Shown here piece after piece: positions 10,972 to 22,433 of a stretch of DNA of 64,000 nt (position 1 is its first letter; every line of letters begins with the position of its first letter). Both the position numbers and the translations under genes were made by a program. The notes under the pieces are model-generated. The model worked only from the letters and a program-made list of their open reading frames with translations. It was not told the DNA's origin and searched no databases. Origin of the DNA: Aquatica leii (Eukaryota; Arthropoda; Insecta; Coleoptera; Lampyridae); NCBI GenBank assembly GCA_035610365.1, contig CM069432.1, forward strand, positions 175,755,027-175,819,026, written 5' to 3'.

Positions 10972-13598
10972 CCCGGCATCGGTCGGGTGGGGTCTTGTAG
11001 ACCCCATGCAGATCCTAGAGCGCCGTATTTCTTTTGCCGATACGCTTGCGCAACCAGCCGTTGCAATACCCTCCGCTCAAATGTTATGCTGTCGCGTGCA
11101 GCACAAATTTTAGTCGTTGTTGTGAGTGTAAGGAATCTACATTGCTGCAATTTTGCTTGGGGCCTGACAAACCCCACCCAACCATTTACGTGACATTTTG
11201 TGAGATAGTTGAAGGTAAAGAATTTTGGTTTATTTTTTTGTATTTGTGCCAAACAAACAAATTCTAGCTGTCATGGCATCTGGTTATTATGAAAAAAAGC
11301 AAGAACGTCTATTAAACTTCTGGAAAGAGTTGAATGAAGAAGAAGAACATTTCATAGATTCAGACAGTGGAAGTGAAATTAATATTGAAGATTCTCAGGA
11401 GGCTAAAGAACTACAGGACAATATCACAAGCGCAGATTCCAAACATGAAGTTGACGATGCTGAGGGAAACATTCTGGAAGAGGAAGACAGTTCAAACGAT
11501 GATGAATTAGATACAAGTACTAGTACACATTATAAAGGTAAGGACGGCACGAAATGGTTGAAAACATATAGTAATAAGCGGGTTCGGACCAGGGCGGAAA
11601 ATATAAAAACGCATTTACCAGGAGTTAAGCAAAGTGCACGAGATTTGAAAACACCTCTTGATTGCTGGCTATCATTTATTGATAATGACATAATTTCCGA
11701 CATAGCAAAATACATTACAATAAAAATAAGACAAAAATCCGTAAATTACAAACACAATAACGACTTTTGCAATGATGCAAATGAAGTGGAAATTAAAGCG
11801 GTATTTGGATTACTTTACCTTGCAGGCGTGTTAAGGGCAAATCACAGGGATTTAGAAGATTTTCGGAAAACTGATGGTACCGGCATAAATATATTTCCCG
11901 CAACCATGTCGGCCAAAAGATTCATGTTTTTGATTACTTGTCTACGATTTGATAACGTCGAAAACAGAGCGGAAAGACTGACAATAGACAAACTTGCTCC
12001 AATAAGAGCAATTTTTGACAAGTTTGTCGACAATTGTCAATCTGCATATACTGCAAGTGAGTATCTAACCTTAGACGAAAAGCTCGAGTCGTTCCGAGGG
12101 AGATCTTCCTTTCGGCAGTACATTCCAAACAAGCCGGCGAAATACGGCATAAAAATACAAGCTTTGGTTGATGCTAAAACATTTTATACTTTGAATATGG
12201 AGGTATATACAGGAAAGCAGCCTGATGGGCCATTTCAAATGAGTAACACTCCAAAAGACATAACTCTTAGAATGGTTGCACCAATTTCAGGGACTAACCG
12301 AAATGTTACCTTTTATAATTGGTACACAAGTTATGACCTCATCCAGGAACTCTACAATAATCATAAACTCAGATCCGTCGGTACTCTAAGAAAAAACAAG
12401 CGACAAATTCCTTCACCATTTCTCTCAACTAAAAACAGGTCAGTGCCTTCCAGTTTATTTGGTTTTCAAAAAAACATAACTATCTTGTCATATATGCCTA
12501 AGAAAGGCAAGAATGTTTTACTTCTTTCATCATAATGATACAATTAGTGAAGATTTCGGCGAGAAGATGCTTCCTGAAATTATAAGCTTTTATAATTCAA
12601 CAAAGTCTGGGGTTGATATAACAGATAAATTATCTGCATCCTATAACGTAAGTCGCAACAGCAGAAGATGGCCCCTAACAATTATGTTTTGTCTGCTAAA
12701 CACTGCTGGCATCAACTCACAAGTTTTGTATAAGTTTAATACCGGCGATCAGAAAATAAAAAGAAGGAATTATTTAAAAGATTTAGGGTTGGCCTTAGTC
12801 AAAGAATATGCACAAGCTAGAAAAAACAATCCCAGGATGAAACGAGTTTTGAGAGAAAAAAATTAGGAACATATTTGCAGTCGGAACAACACCCAAATAA
12901 AAAACCAGCTGGCGTTCGTGGTCGATGTGGTATTTGCTCTCGAAGGATGGATAAAGAAACACAATATTCTTGCCATAAATGTAATATTTTTCTTTGTTTA
13001 GACCATGCTGTTATGCAATGCGAGTCCTGTGCTCATACATCCGATGCTGTATAATGTAGTACGAACGTGTACCTACTCGGTCAATTTCCTTATACTTCAT
13101 GTTATGTTATTCTTATTTTTCTTGCCAATGTTTTAGAGAGTGTTATTTTTTAGTTTCTGTTTTGTAATTTATTTTAAATTGGCGTTCTATAAGATTTATA
13201 TTTAAAAAAAGCACGTCTATATTTGACCAGATTGTGTGCCCTTATTTTTGAACTTATGATTGACCTATCTGTTTCTTGTATTTTTTATGTTTTGTTCCAA
13301 GTTTTTTCAAGTCAAAAACTTGTTTAAAACACGTTTTTGGGATACTTTAAAAAATACTGTGATTTTTTTTAAATATTAAAACATTTAAGACTCTAAATTT
13401 CTAATGATATTTTTTCAAATAAAGACCATCTAACTTTAGTTGCATATTTGTTTAATCCAAATGAGGCCAAAACAAATAATTTTAGTCAAATAATGCCTAA
13501 AAGTTTATTTTGTCCCAGATTATGACTTACAAACATTGAGGTCCGCTAGACCCCACCTGACCGCTTAAGTAACTTCTGACCACCCGACCGACGCCGGG
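10972..13598 (+). mobile_element. piggyBac-type transposon, 2.6 kb, with TTAA duplication
   Basis: The left end starts CCCGGCATCGGTCGGGTGG and the right end, read on the minus strand, starts CCCGGCGTCGGTCGGGTGG, 18 of 19 bases matching. TTAA lies directly outside each end (10968-10971 and 13599-13602), the piggyBac signature. A further inner motif GGTGGGGTCT is found near both ends, about 15 bases in on the left and 37 on the right. The element encloses one transposase gene in broken form. It sits inside the candidate 9.3 kb element and is therefore younger than it. The high match between ends suggests modest age. Confidence 0.92.
11273..13054 (+). pseudogene. piggyBac transposase, inactivated
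   Basis: The start is the ATG at 11273, after a long acidic-leader-compatible 5' region; residues 20-100 are rich in D and E, as is usual for the family. The DDE_Tnp_1_7 domain follows, with YLTLDEKLESFRGR near 12061 holding the first catalytic aspartate and SGVDITDKLSASYN near 12607 holding the third. The second normally reads DNWYTS, but here the sequence is FYNWYTSYDL near 12311, so the aspartate is replaced by tyrosine. The C-terminal cysteine-rich finger (GRCGICSRRM, YSCHKC, CLDHAVMQCESC) is intact at about 12920-13040. Frame changes occur near 12525 and in an A-rich run near 12860. Together these make it inactive, though the ends could still be moved by another enzyme. Confidence 0.9.
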
Positions 13599-14040
13599 TT
13601 AAAATAGTTGTCGCAAGAATTTTATATAATTAATATATTAGGTTTAAGTTACAGAACATGTAAAGCTCTAATAAATAATTTGCTGTTGCATCCATACAAC
13701 ATTACAGTTGCTTACACTTGATTACGACAAGTGACTAAACTACTGTTATTGGTTTAACGATAATTTCAGAAATGATAAAATATTAAATTCGACTTCCTTT
13801 AATAATGAAGCAGATATCACTCCATAACAACTGCAAAATATTTTTAAGAACATTAGACGGAGATTTGATATGTGCATAAATAACAATATTGATCACATCA
13901 AGCACATAAGTAATTTAGAAAATTAAAAATGTGTAAGCTGAATAAGAATACGTTATGAAATGTAATTGATAGTAAAATATAAACTAGTTGTAGTAGTACG
14001 ATGTTACCAATAATTGAGAAAAAATTAGTACGAACAGTCA
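13599..14040. other. AT-rich, nothing recognised
   Basis: Resumption of the host element beyond the piggyBac. No gene or repeat that I can support. Confidence 0.5.
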
Positions 14041-14130
14041 AGCCATCTTTACCACTACGCCTAGTGTACGTACATTGTACATCTAATTGTCACTGTTTTG
14101 TACATAATATGTAATAATAAAAAAAAACTT

Positions 14131-14200
14131 TCACGCGACTAGGATTTGAACTCTTGTTGGCGTAGTAAGCAGATGCCTTACCAAGTATGTCACGACGACT
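14131..14200 (-). repeat. tRNA-like sequence, probably a SINE head or tRNA fossil
   Basis: Read on the minus strand, TGACATACTTGGTAAGGC resembles a tRNA A box and GAGTTCAAATCC resembles a B box, about 30 bases apart, followed by a run of nine T, which would end RNA polymerase III transcription. The acceptor and T stems do not pair well, so it is not a functional tRNA. Inverted GTACGTACA(A)TGTAC-type sequences lie on both sides (about 14056-14075 and 14338-14362), which could mark the limits of a small element. Confidence 0.42.
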
Positions 14201-14362
14201 TAATATTTTTACATATTATATAAATGGCTTTTATGTTCTAATAAATATCTTTTATTAGTTGCTTAAAACCACACTGAAGATTGAAAGATACCTAAAACAG
14301 CACTACCATCAAAATGTTTATAATCAAAAATCCTTGTACATTAACGTACGTACAATGTACGC

Positions 14363-15600
14363 ACATATTAGGTACAGGTACGTGCAGCATATTTACATTA
14401 AAGTCTGTACTAATTAATTTTGTTTTTCTAAAAAAAATTTGATGGTGCATAGTGATATCTGGATCTATAACCTTTACATTTAACAGTAAATTTGCATTTG
14501 TCGGAATTTTGCTCATAGTAAATATTGTTCAAATTCATTATATACATCTACTTTATAGAAGCTAAAAACATCTTGACCAAAGTAAATTTAGTTGTACCAT
14601 TTATAAAATAAAGAGATGAGAAAGTATACAACATTTAAAAATGAAACAGATACATAAATACATCTCCGCTAGAAGACACTCACCACGCTGCTATTTAGCA
14701 GCCACGTGGATTTTAAGTGACTGTAAAGATATTTTATAAGTGATAAAATAGTTGTAATCACGTAACAGCCAAATATTTGTTTTCCATTTTGGTGGTAGTC
14801 ACGGTATAGAACTGTACCGTTAATGTGGTAGTGACTAGTGGGAAGCTATTCTATAGTTCCATATGCTAAGATAACACACATTTTACTTTTTAAAGCAGTA
14901 TTTTGCAATTTTTATTTATTATTATTTTATTTTAAGCTTACATAATCACTGCGTAGTTTACAAAATGGCTAAATTACTAGTCTTTCTTCTTTTCTATTTT
15001 TCTAAAAAATCTACTAAAACTTACTCTTTTTTATAAATTTGTATCAGTTAGTGTTTTTATGTACTGATGATTCTTGATTTAATTAATTTTAATCTACGTT
15101 ACTATTTGAAAACAAATTGCGTAATTAAGAAAAACCTGCACATAAATTTAAATATAAATATTTAATACGTATATGTGCATTAAACCAATGACAAAAATTC
15201 AACACTTTTCTAGTTAACTGATTTCCATTTTGTTGCTTACACTGTCATATGTCTTTTAAGTTGTTTTACAATGTTTTTATTCGGAATAAATAATTTATTA
15301 TGTTTCTTAATTACTGCACATTACATATTTGCAAGAAATACAATTGTTAGTTAAAATTTCGTTTTATGCTCTAACCAAAATTTTAAAACAGATGACAAAA
15401 ACATAATTAGGTTAAGTTTAGCAGAAGTACAATAATTGTTTCAAGGAAGTAACAGAAAAGATCAAGTTTCTATAACGGTTAAAAGTTTATTTACATAGCA
15501 TGTTTGATGAACTGCTATAAAGATAATCGAGGTTCAAGGTTGTAATCTAATACTGGTTGCAACAACTGGCAACATTGCTTGGATGTCATTTAACGGATAT
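14363..15600. other. AT-rich, nothing recognised
   Basis: No supported gene, RNA or repeat. The 74-codon minus-strand frame at 14292-14516 overlaps the inverted repeat next to the tRNA-like sequence and is probably chance. Confidence 0.5.
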
Positions 15601-15868
15601 ATGAAAGTGATCTGTATATTGGTCGCCAGTTTGTAGTAAAATATTCATAATCGTATATTGGACGCCATTTGATTCATTTATAAAAGGTCGCCAAATTGCA
15701 ACGTATTTAAACTTTTTTATTATTTACATTTTTACAGTTCTTATTGCTAATTGATTCATAATATAACAAAAAAAGTTTATATACACGAATCAGATTGTTT
15801 CTATCACAACGGGAAGCGGTGGACGCCAAAAAACTTTGTTATGTGTTGTCGCCATTTAGATAGACGGA
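15601..15868 (-). repeat. Right end of candidate element with GGWCGCCA motif cluster
   Basis: GGTCGCCA or GGACGCCA occurs at 15621, 15660, 15686 and 15821, with TGTCGCCA at 15847, and GATAGACGGA closes the end at 15859-15868. These are the same motifs as at the left end in the opposite overall orientation. Confidence 0.55.
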
Positions 15869-15890
15869 TTTATATATATATATATATATA
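15869..15890. repeat. (TA)n microsatellite, right flank of candidate element
   Basis: About 20 bases of TA directly outside the inverted TCCGTCTATC terminus. Confidence 0.85.
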
Positions 15891-16389
15891 GCCAAACAAG
15901 CATTCCTTTTTTTTTGTTTTAATTGTGTGTGGGTTTGGGAATTGGATTGGGGCTTTAGGTTGGCCTTCCCAGAGCTGTCTCGTTCCATTAAACTTGGCGC
16001 CCTCAATAAGTACCATCCATTCTATATAGGAACCCCGCCCAGAGCTAGTTTCGGGGAAGTAAAGGTAAGTTTGCCACCAGTTCCCAGATTTACGTGGCAA
16101 AGGCTATATGTACGTGTCCTCGTGGATTATTCGTTTGTCACCACATGTCAGCAATGAGCATTCACGTTCATTATAACAATACAAGTACATGTCAAGCATT
16201 TGAAGCAGGAAACATGCAAAAAGTCAAATTGCCAGTAATATTGCTGATATGAACCATGTGAAATCATATAATCTAATTATTTATAAACTACTTGAAAATC
16301 TGAAATTTTACGACGTAAACTTAGGAATCACATGTTTCTTTTGCCAGACTCAAATCATAGTGCCTTGAAACTTGTTTCTTCCTTCATTG

Positions 16390-16770
16390 TTTAAACGACT
16401 CGCAGGTATGTTCAACGTCATTTTAATTTGTAAATCAAATTATTATTAACGTCAATACAAAGTGTTGTGACTTTGATGAAGTAAAACCTATTCGATGGGG
16501 GCAGCAGCGTGAAGCAGATGAAATGAAAGAATTTGAAGAATTTGCAAAAGTTGAACTTAAAGCTACTGGTTTGTGGTTGGATAAAAATAGCGTAATTGGA
16601 GCCAGTCCAGATGGTTTCATAAAGTTCTAGGGTCTGATCGAAATAAAATCTCCTTATATATACAGGGATAAAAGTTTGACGGATTGGTTGACATTACATG
16701 ATATAATTCATTTTGATAATGTTACAAATGAAGTTATCACAAGCAAGAACCATAATTACTAGCATCAAAT
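16390..16770 (+). pseudogene. YqaJ-type nuclease fragment
   Basis: A plus-strand frame from about 16481 reads RWGQQREADEM, then TGLWLDKNSVIGASPDGFI, then GLIEIKSPY. This is the core of the YqaJ/lambda-exonuclease fold: the acidic residue in the SPDG motif and the E-x-K pair after it form the metal site. There is a stop between FIKF and GLIEIK, and the N-terminal R-x-T-AS motif is not readable, so the piece is broken. It is not the same sequence as the YqaJ domain of the Kolobok-like gene near 53870, although the motif layout agrees. It stands 280 bases before a Crypton-like recombinase remnant; whether both belonged to one element cannot be told from one copy. Confidence 0.65.
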
Positions 16771-17050
16771 TTAGGAGCAATTATATGTAACAAAAAGAAA
16801 ATAGTGCATTTTATGAATCTGGACATCTTAAATAAAACACAAATTTGGAGACTCTAAAAGCATTTTATTTTAATAAATACATGCCATATTTACTTAGATA
16901 CGAAAATAGTTATTTAAACATTTTATTTCATACTGGCCATAGATTCATTTCTTAAGAGTTCTTCTATAAATATTTTACAAATAAAAGCGGTTAACAAAAG
17001 TCGATCGCTCATTTGTTTAATCTTACAGTATTTAATTAATAACTTCGGTG

Positions 17051-17965
17051 ATGATAAATCCTAAACTTATTAATGAAAAAGCTGCAGAAACAATTGGAAA
17101 AATTGTACCTGTGGATGGAAAAGTTAAATCCACGGAAAAATATAATAAGGAATACTATCAATTTTGTGAATGGCGGCGGGCGAACAGTGTCATAGACAGT
17201 AATGAGAATGTTATTTTGGCGTACCTTTCTGATTTGTTTAAATGTAATGCGAAAGAATTGGAAAATCTAATTTTAGTCGAAGAAAATGGTTCCAACTTCA
17301 TTTTGGGTCAAATATTCGATGTTAAAAAAGATGCTAATGGTACATGAAGTTGTGGATATTTTCGTTTTATGAAAATGTGTGCTTTTCTAAAGCAAATTTC
17401 CTATGTGTATGAACCGGTTCGATCTAAGGTATTTACACAAACTAAAATTCATACTTTCCTAAAAGATGCACCAATCAATCAGTACCGATTAATTTCAATA
17501 ATTGTTGTTGTTGTTGTGTACAAAATACATAAGATGCTACATGAACATATTCAAGACACAGGGAATCAAATTGTATCGACAATACCAATTGAAAATAAAA
17601 AGACAAACAAAAAGCGTATTTTTACTGTCATCAACCAAGTGGATGACATAAATTACTTGGAAATATGTAGAGAATACAAGAAATTAAGACCTAAAAATGG
17701 TACAGATCCTTTATTTTTCTTGTCGTACCGGAATCAAAAGTGCATCGATAAACGTATTGGAATCCATAAATGTACTGAAATTGTACAGGCAACTGCAAAG
17801 TTTGTTGGATACACTAAAAAAGAATTACTGGACATTGTTATCGTAGGTCTTCAGCAACACTTCTAGCAAACGCCGAAGCTAATGTCACCGTTCTTAAGAG
17901 ACACGGCGGATGGAAAAGTTCGACGATTGCAGAACGTTATGTACAAGTTGGTGCTATAGCGATCG
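17051..17965 (+). pseudogene. Crypton-like tyrosine recombinase, degenerate
   Basis: Two long frames plus a third piece together resemble the tyrosine recombinases of animal Crypton transposons. The first (17051-17347) has an N-terminal SAM-like core-binding segment: KVKSTEKYNKEYYQFCEWRR followed by VILAYLSDL. The second (17369-17866) includes INYLEICREYKKLRP-like sequence (NYLEICREYKKLRPKNG) and a spacer region with FLSYRNQKC. Just after it, in a third frame, are ATLLANAEANVTVLKRHGGW and STIAERYVQVGA, which match the conserved H-x-x-R region and the catalytic tyrosine at the C terminus. Frame changes separate the three. The last part, from 17946, is repeated inverted at about 22433, so this gene's tail was included in the inverted duplication described next. 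Confidence 0.68.
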
Positions 17966-20043
17966 TAATATGTTGGTAATTGGTAATGGTAATGGTACAC
18001 GATTGTAATCCACCAACAAATTTAGTAAAAAGTATCAGTACAGTCAATAAATTAAAAATCGAGACACTACCTGCGTCCGAATACAAGAATTTAGTTGTTT
18101 AAATGGGGTTTAACCTTATCAATTACAGACCCCAAATAATTTCAGGTAAACTATTTATTATCCATACTTTGCAATCTGCTAGTTGTTTTTACTAAAGAAT
18201 GATTTTATCGTTTACGTTTGCAATGCACTGCTTTTGGCGGTTACATTTTTAAAGAAATTTAAATTTGGAAATGCATAATCAAATTGGTTAGTAGTTTAAG
18301 CTTGATTATTAAGATAAACAACTAAAAGACTAAAGTAGATTTAAGAAAAGCACAGCATTATTATTAACAGATATAATAATTAATAGATAATCCACAATTT
18401 TTTTAAAAGCAATTATTTCATTACAGCATATCATTGCTTAAATACCTACTAATGCTAAATCGTTGAAGACGAAACAGGTTATTGAATTGTTACGATCATT
18501 TTATTTATTCTGATTAACTTTTTGTCATTCAATTTAGATCGAAAAAATCAAATAGCAGAAAACAATTAGTTTCCCTATAAATTAGACAAATCGTTAAAAT
18601 GTAAAGTAATCGTATTCAACAAAAAATCGTCTACCAATGTTTGTTTTCTTAAATGTAGCAAATTATTATATTCAATACGGTAACTTTTTACAGACATTTT
18701 TAACTACAAGTGTTCATGAATTAATATTTTTTTCTAAAAGTGCAAGGACACGCTTTGTCTGCAACAATATAGCACCAGTAGGTATTTAGGAAATGATATT
18801 CGCTAATTAGCTTTTGTGTAAGAATTTCTTCAACACAAGATTCATGTATATCATTAATCTGTTTTTTTAGTTATTTAAGTTAATTGTCAAATTTAATTTA
18901 TAAACCAACAAAATTCCAAGATTAAAATAAATCCAACTATTTAGAAAACGTAACAAAAAGTATACAAAGGTCATTAAAAGTAATAAAAGAATCGGAAAAT
19001 ACCGGATATGTATTTATTGTGATGATAATTATATATTGTATAAAAATTTCTTAACTCATGGTATTTGGGAATATTGATTTAAATCAACTAAAATTTAGTC
19101 TACTAGTTATGCACGTTTTCACACTCAATTATAATGTATAATAAATTCCAGAATTTCTTAAAATCGCAATCAAAACAAATTGTCTTTAAAAAAAATAGCA
19201 TTACAAATTTACAATTAAGTAAGAAATCTTTTTTGATTATTATTTTGTCACAAGGTAATCTTAAATTCTGACTGTGTTATAATACCTAAATGTTATGCAA
19301 TAAACTAATACTCATATTCGTTAATGAAGCGTTTATTATACTAAAATATTGTATAACCATATGGAGCATAAAACTAATAACGATATAAACTTCTTCGTTT
19401 TGAATACATTCCTTTAACCGCCTGGGTATGGATGCTATCAAGTGATTTAACTATTCCACACCAATTGTCTCCCAAGCAATTTCAATCGCTCCAACTAATT
19501 CATTGCGATTTTTAGGTATGAAGATAGGACCTTGTTGTTCTTAAAGATATGCACCATGCACTTTGTTTGTTAGGGCAACACATTTAGGTTATTTTCTGTA
19601 ACCAACGACGAACCATCGTGGATGCGTCTATAGGCACATTGCCCTTGTAACAAAAAAAGAGTCAAAACCATTCTGTCAAATCAAGAAAAATTAAGTTTAT
19701 GATATATAACAGAAAACTTATTTGTTGAAATAGATAATTTCTGTCTGGATATACAATTTCGACAGACGGCTCTATAACATCCCGCAATATATTCAAATAA
19801 CCGTGAGAATTTAGTCGACCATCGATGATCCAACAAATACCTGGACCTCTCGAGCTAATCCAACCCCACACATTAACAGAAAAGTAGCCACTACGTTTAG
19901 TTTCTCTAACATGATTGGCCTCATAATGATTTCCTCGAGATCGATACACTTTAACGGGCCATCGTTAAAACTTTTAAAGGTTTTTTCATCGCTAAAAATG
20001 ACATTATTCCAGAATTCCAATGGCTGGTTGACATATTGTCTGG
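17946..20043 (+). repeat. Left arm of large inverted duplication
   Basis: This arm matches the minus strand of 20631-22433. For example CAGTCAATAAATTAAAAATC and the following 100 or more bases near 18043 reappear inverted near 22313 with very few differences. By eye, noncoding parts differ by only a few percent. The left arm is longer because about 255 bases of transposase tail (roughly 19440-19695) are missing from the right arm. A loop of about 590 bases lies between the arms. Confidence 0.88.
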
Positions 20044-20454
20044 CGAACTCTAAGCGGTTTCTTTGATTTTGCTCACTAAGTTTCTCTTTAGAGACAGCTG
20101 TAATTTTTTTAATTCCACTGTCTTTCAATCTTGCACAAGCTGTTACTGCACATCCAGGAAATACTGTTTGACGTATAGCATTTTTACAAGTGGAAAATGG
20201 ATTTTCAATCACATATATGCTCTTAATGCTTCATCTTGAGCTACAGTGAAAATTCTTTTTCTGCCACTACCTACCACTGTATCAATTGTATGGTCACGAT
20301 GCCATTTAACACCCACACGTCCTACAGTAGCACGCGAAACATTTAACATACGCGCTATTTCGCGAACACTAACACCATTAGCCAACTCTGCCACAATTCG
20401 AACACTTACCTCAGTATTTACATGTGCAGGCATTTCAAATAACGATCGAAACAT
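19385..20454 (-). pseudogene. Tc1-like transposase, broken
   Basis: The minus-strand gene starts near 20454 with MFRSLFEMPAHVNTEVSVRI and an HTH domain (VREIARMLNVSRATVGRVG). The catalytic part begins with NNVIFSDEKTFKSF near 19990, holding the first aspartate, then SGYFSVNVWGWIS, and GNVPIDASTMVRRWL near 19630. The FQQDN motif is split: FQQ is followed by about 80 bases of AT-rich sequence before GNVPID. A two-base insertion near 20214 shifts the frame after RAYM, another shift lies near 19940, and a stop lies in the C-terminal third. Part of the gene is repeated inverted at 20631-20980. Confidence 0.85.
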
Positions 20455-20630
20455 TAAAATATATTAGGGTTATCATCGGTATTTATGGAAACTTGGCTCC
20501 TCACTTCTACAATTATTTGCCAATATCTTATAATTAAACCTGTCAACTTTTTCCAATTCTTTCGTTATCCTTGCATACTTACTAAAATGAATGAGGTTAT
20601 TTAAATTTTTTTTCTTACACTAATGAGTTC

Positions 20631-22433
20631 ACCAGACAATATGTCAACAAGCCATTAGAGCTTTGGAATCACGTTATTTTTAGCGATGAAAAAACATTTA
20701 AAAGTTTTAACAATGGTCCTGTTATAGCGTATTGATCCCGAGAAAATCGTTATGGGGCAAATCGTGTTAGAAAAACAAAACGTAGTGGCTACTTTTCTGT
20801 GAATGTGTGAGGTTGATTTAGCTTGAGAGGTCCAGGAATTTGTTGGATCATCGATGGTGGACTAAATTCTGAGGGCTATTTGAATATATTGCGGGATGTT
20901 ATGGAGAAATTATGTATTTCAACAAATAAGTTTTCTGTTATATATCATAAACATCCATACCCAGGCGGTTAAAGGAATGTATTCAAAACAAAGAAGTTTA
21001 TATCGTTATTAGTTTTATGCTCGATATGGTTATACAATATTTTAGTATAATAAACGCTTCATTAACTATTATGAGTATCAGTTTATTGCATAACATTTAG
21101 GTATTATAACACAGTCAGAATTTAAGATTACCTTGTGACAAAATAATAATCAAAAAAGACTTCTTACTTAATTGTTTTGATTGCGATTTTAAGAAATTCT
21201 GGAATTTGTTATACATTATAATTGAGTGTGAAAACGTGCATAACTAGTAGACTAAATTTTAGTTGATTTAAATTAATATTCCCAAATACCATGAGTTAAG
21301 AAATTTTTATACAATATATAATTATCATCACAATAAATACATTTCCGGTATTTTCACGATTCTTTTGTTACTTTTAATGACCTTTGTATACTTTTTGTTA
21401 CGTTTTCTAAATAGTTGGATTTATTTTAATCTTGGAATTTTGTTGGTTTATAAATTAAATTTGACAATTAACTTAAATAACTAAAAAAACAGATTAATGA
21501 TATACATGAATCTTGTGTTGAAGAAATTCTTACACAAAAGCTAATTAGCGAATATCATTTCCTAAATACCTACTGGTGCTATATTGTTGCAGACAAAGCG
21601 TGTCCTTGCACTTTTAGAAAAAAATATTAATTCATGAACACTTGTAGTTAAAAATGTCTGTAAAAAATTACCGTATTGAATATAATAATTCGCTACATTT
21701 AAGAAAACAAACATTGGTAGACGATTTTTTGTTGAATACGATTACTTTACATTTTAACGATTTGTCTAATTTATAGGGAAACTAATTGTTTTCTGCTATT
21801 TGATTTATTCGATCTAAATTGAATGACAAAAAATCAATCAGAACAAATAAAATAATCGTAACAATTCAATAACCCGTTTCGTCTTCAACGATTTAGCATT
21901 AGTAGGTATTTAAGCAATGATATGCTGATGTAATGAAGTAATTGCTTTTAAAAAAATTGTGGATTATCTATTAATTATTATATCTGTTAATAATAATGCT
22001 GTGCTTTTCTTAAATCTACTTTAGACTTTTAGTTGTTTATCTTAATAATCAAGCTTAAACTACTAACCAATTTGATTATGCGTTTCCAAATTTAAATTTC
22101 TTTAAAAATGTAACCGCCAAAAGCAGTGCATTGCAAACGTAAACGATAAAATCATTCTTTAGTAAAAACAACTAGCAGATTGCAAAGTATGGACAATAAA
22201 TAGTTTACCTGAAATTATTTGGGGTCTGTAATTGATAGGGTTAAACCCCATTTAAACAACTAAATTCTTGTATTCGGACGCAGGTAGTGTCTCGATTTTT
22301 AATTTATTGACTGTACAATTGCACAAATTACCTCCAGTGTACGGCCGGTTCACCCTTTCGAGGATCATCAGCACTAGGAAATACTCTCTCTTGTATCCAA
22401 CTACGAACATATTACGATTGCTGTAGCACCAAT
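20631..22433 (-). repeat. Right arm of large inverted duplication
   Basis: This is an inverted copy of 17946-20043. Its inner 350 bases carry a plus-strand piece of the same Tc1-like transposase (VIFSDEKTFKSF near 20680, SGYFSVNV near 20790, GPGICWIIDGG near 20830), and its outer end reaches the tail of the Crypton-like gene (GCTACAGCAATCGTAATATG inverted at about 22405-22427). Between 22320 and 22400 it holds 90 bases absent from the left arm. Confidence 0.86.

Larger units (their letters stand above)
6545..15868. mobile_element. Candidate large inverted-terminal element inserted in a TA repeat
   Basis: The left end starts TCCGTCTATCAACGTGGCG and the right end, read on the minus strand, starts TCCGTCTATCTAAATGGCG. 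Each is directly bordered on its outer side by a TA microsatellite, and neither has TA repeats on its inner side. Both ends also carry clusters of the octamer TGGCG(T/A)CC in either orientation. I infer one element of 9324 bases that inserted into a TA repeat and later received a piggyBac. Without the piggyBac it is about 6.7 kb, and I see no long reading frame of its own, so it would be nonautonomous or decayed. The alternative is two separate small elements that happen to face each other. Confidence 0.45.
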
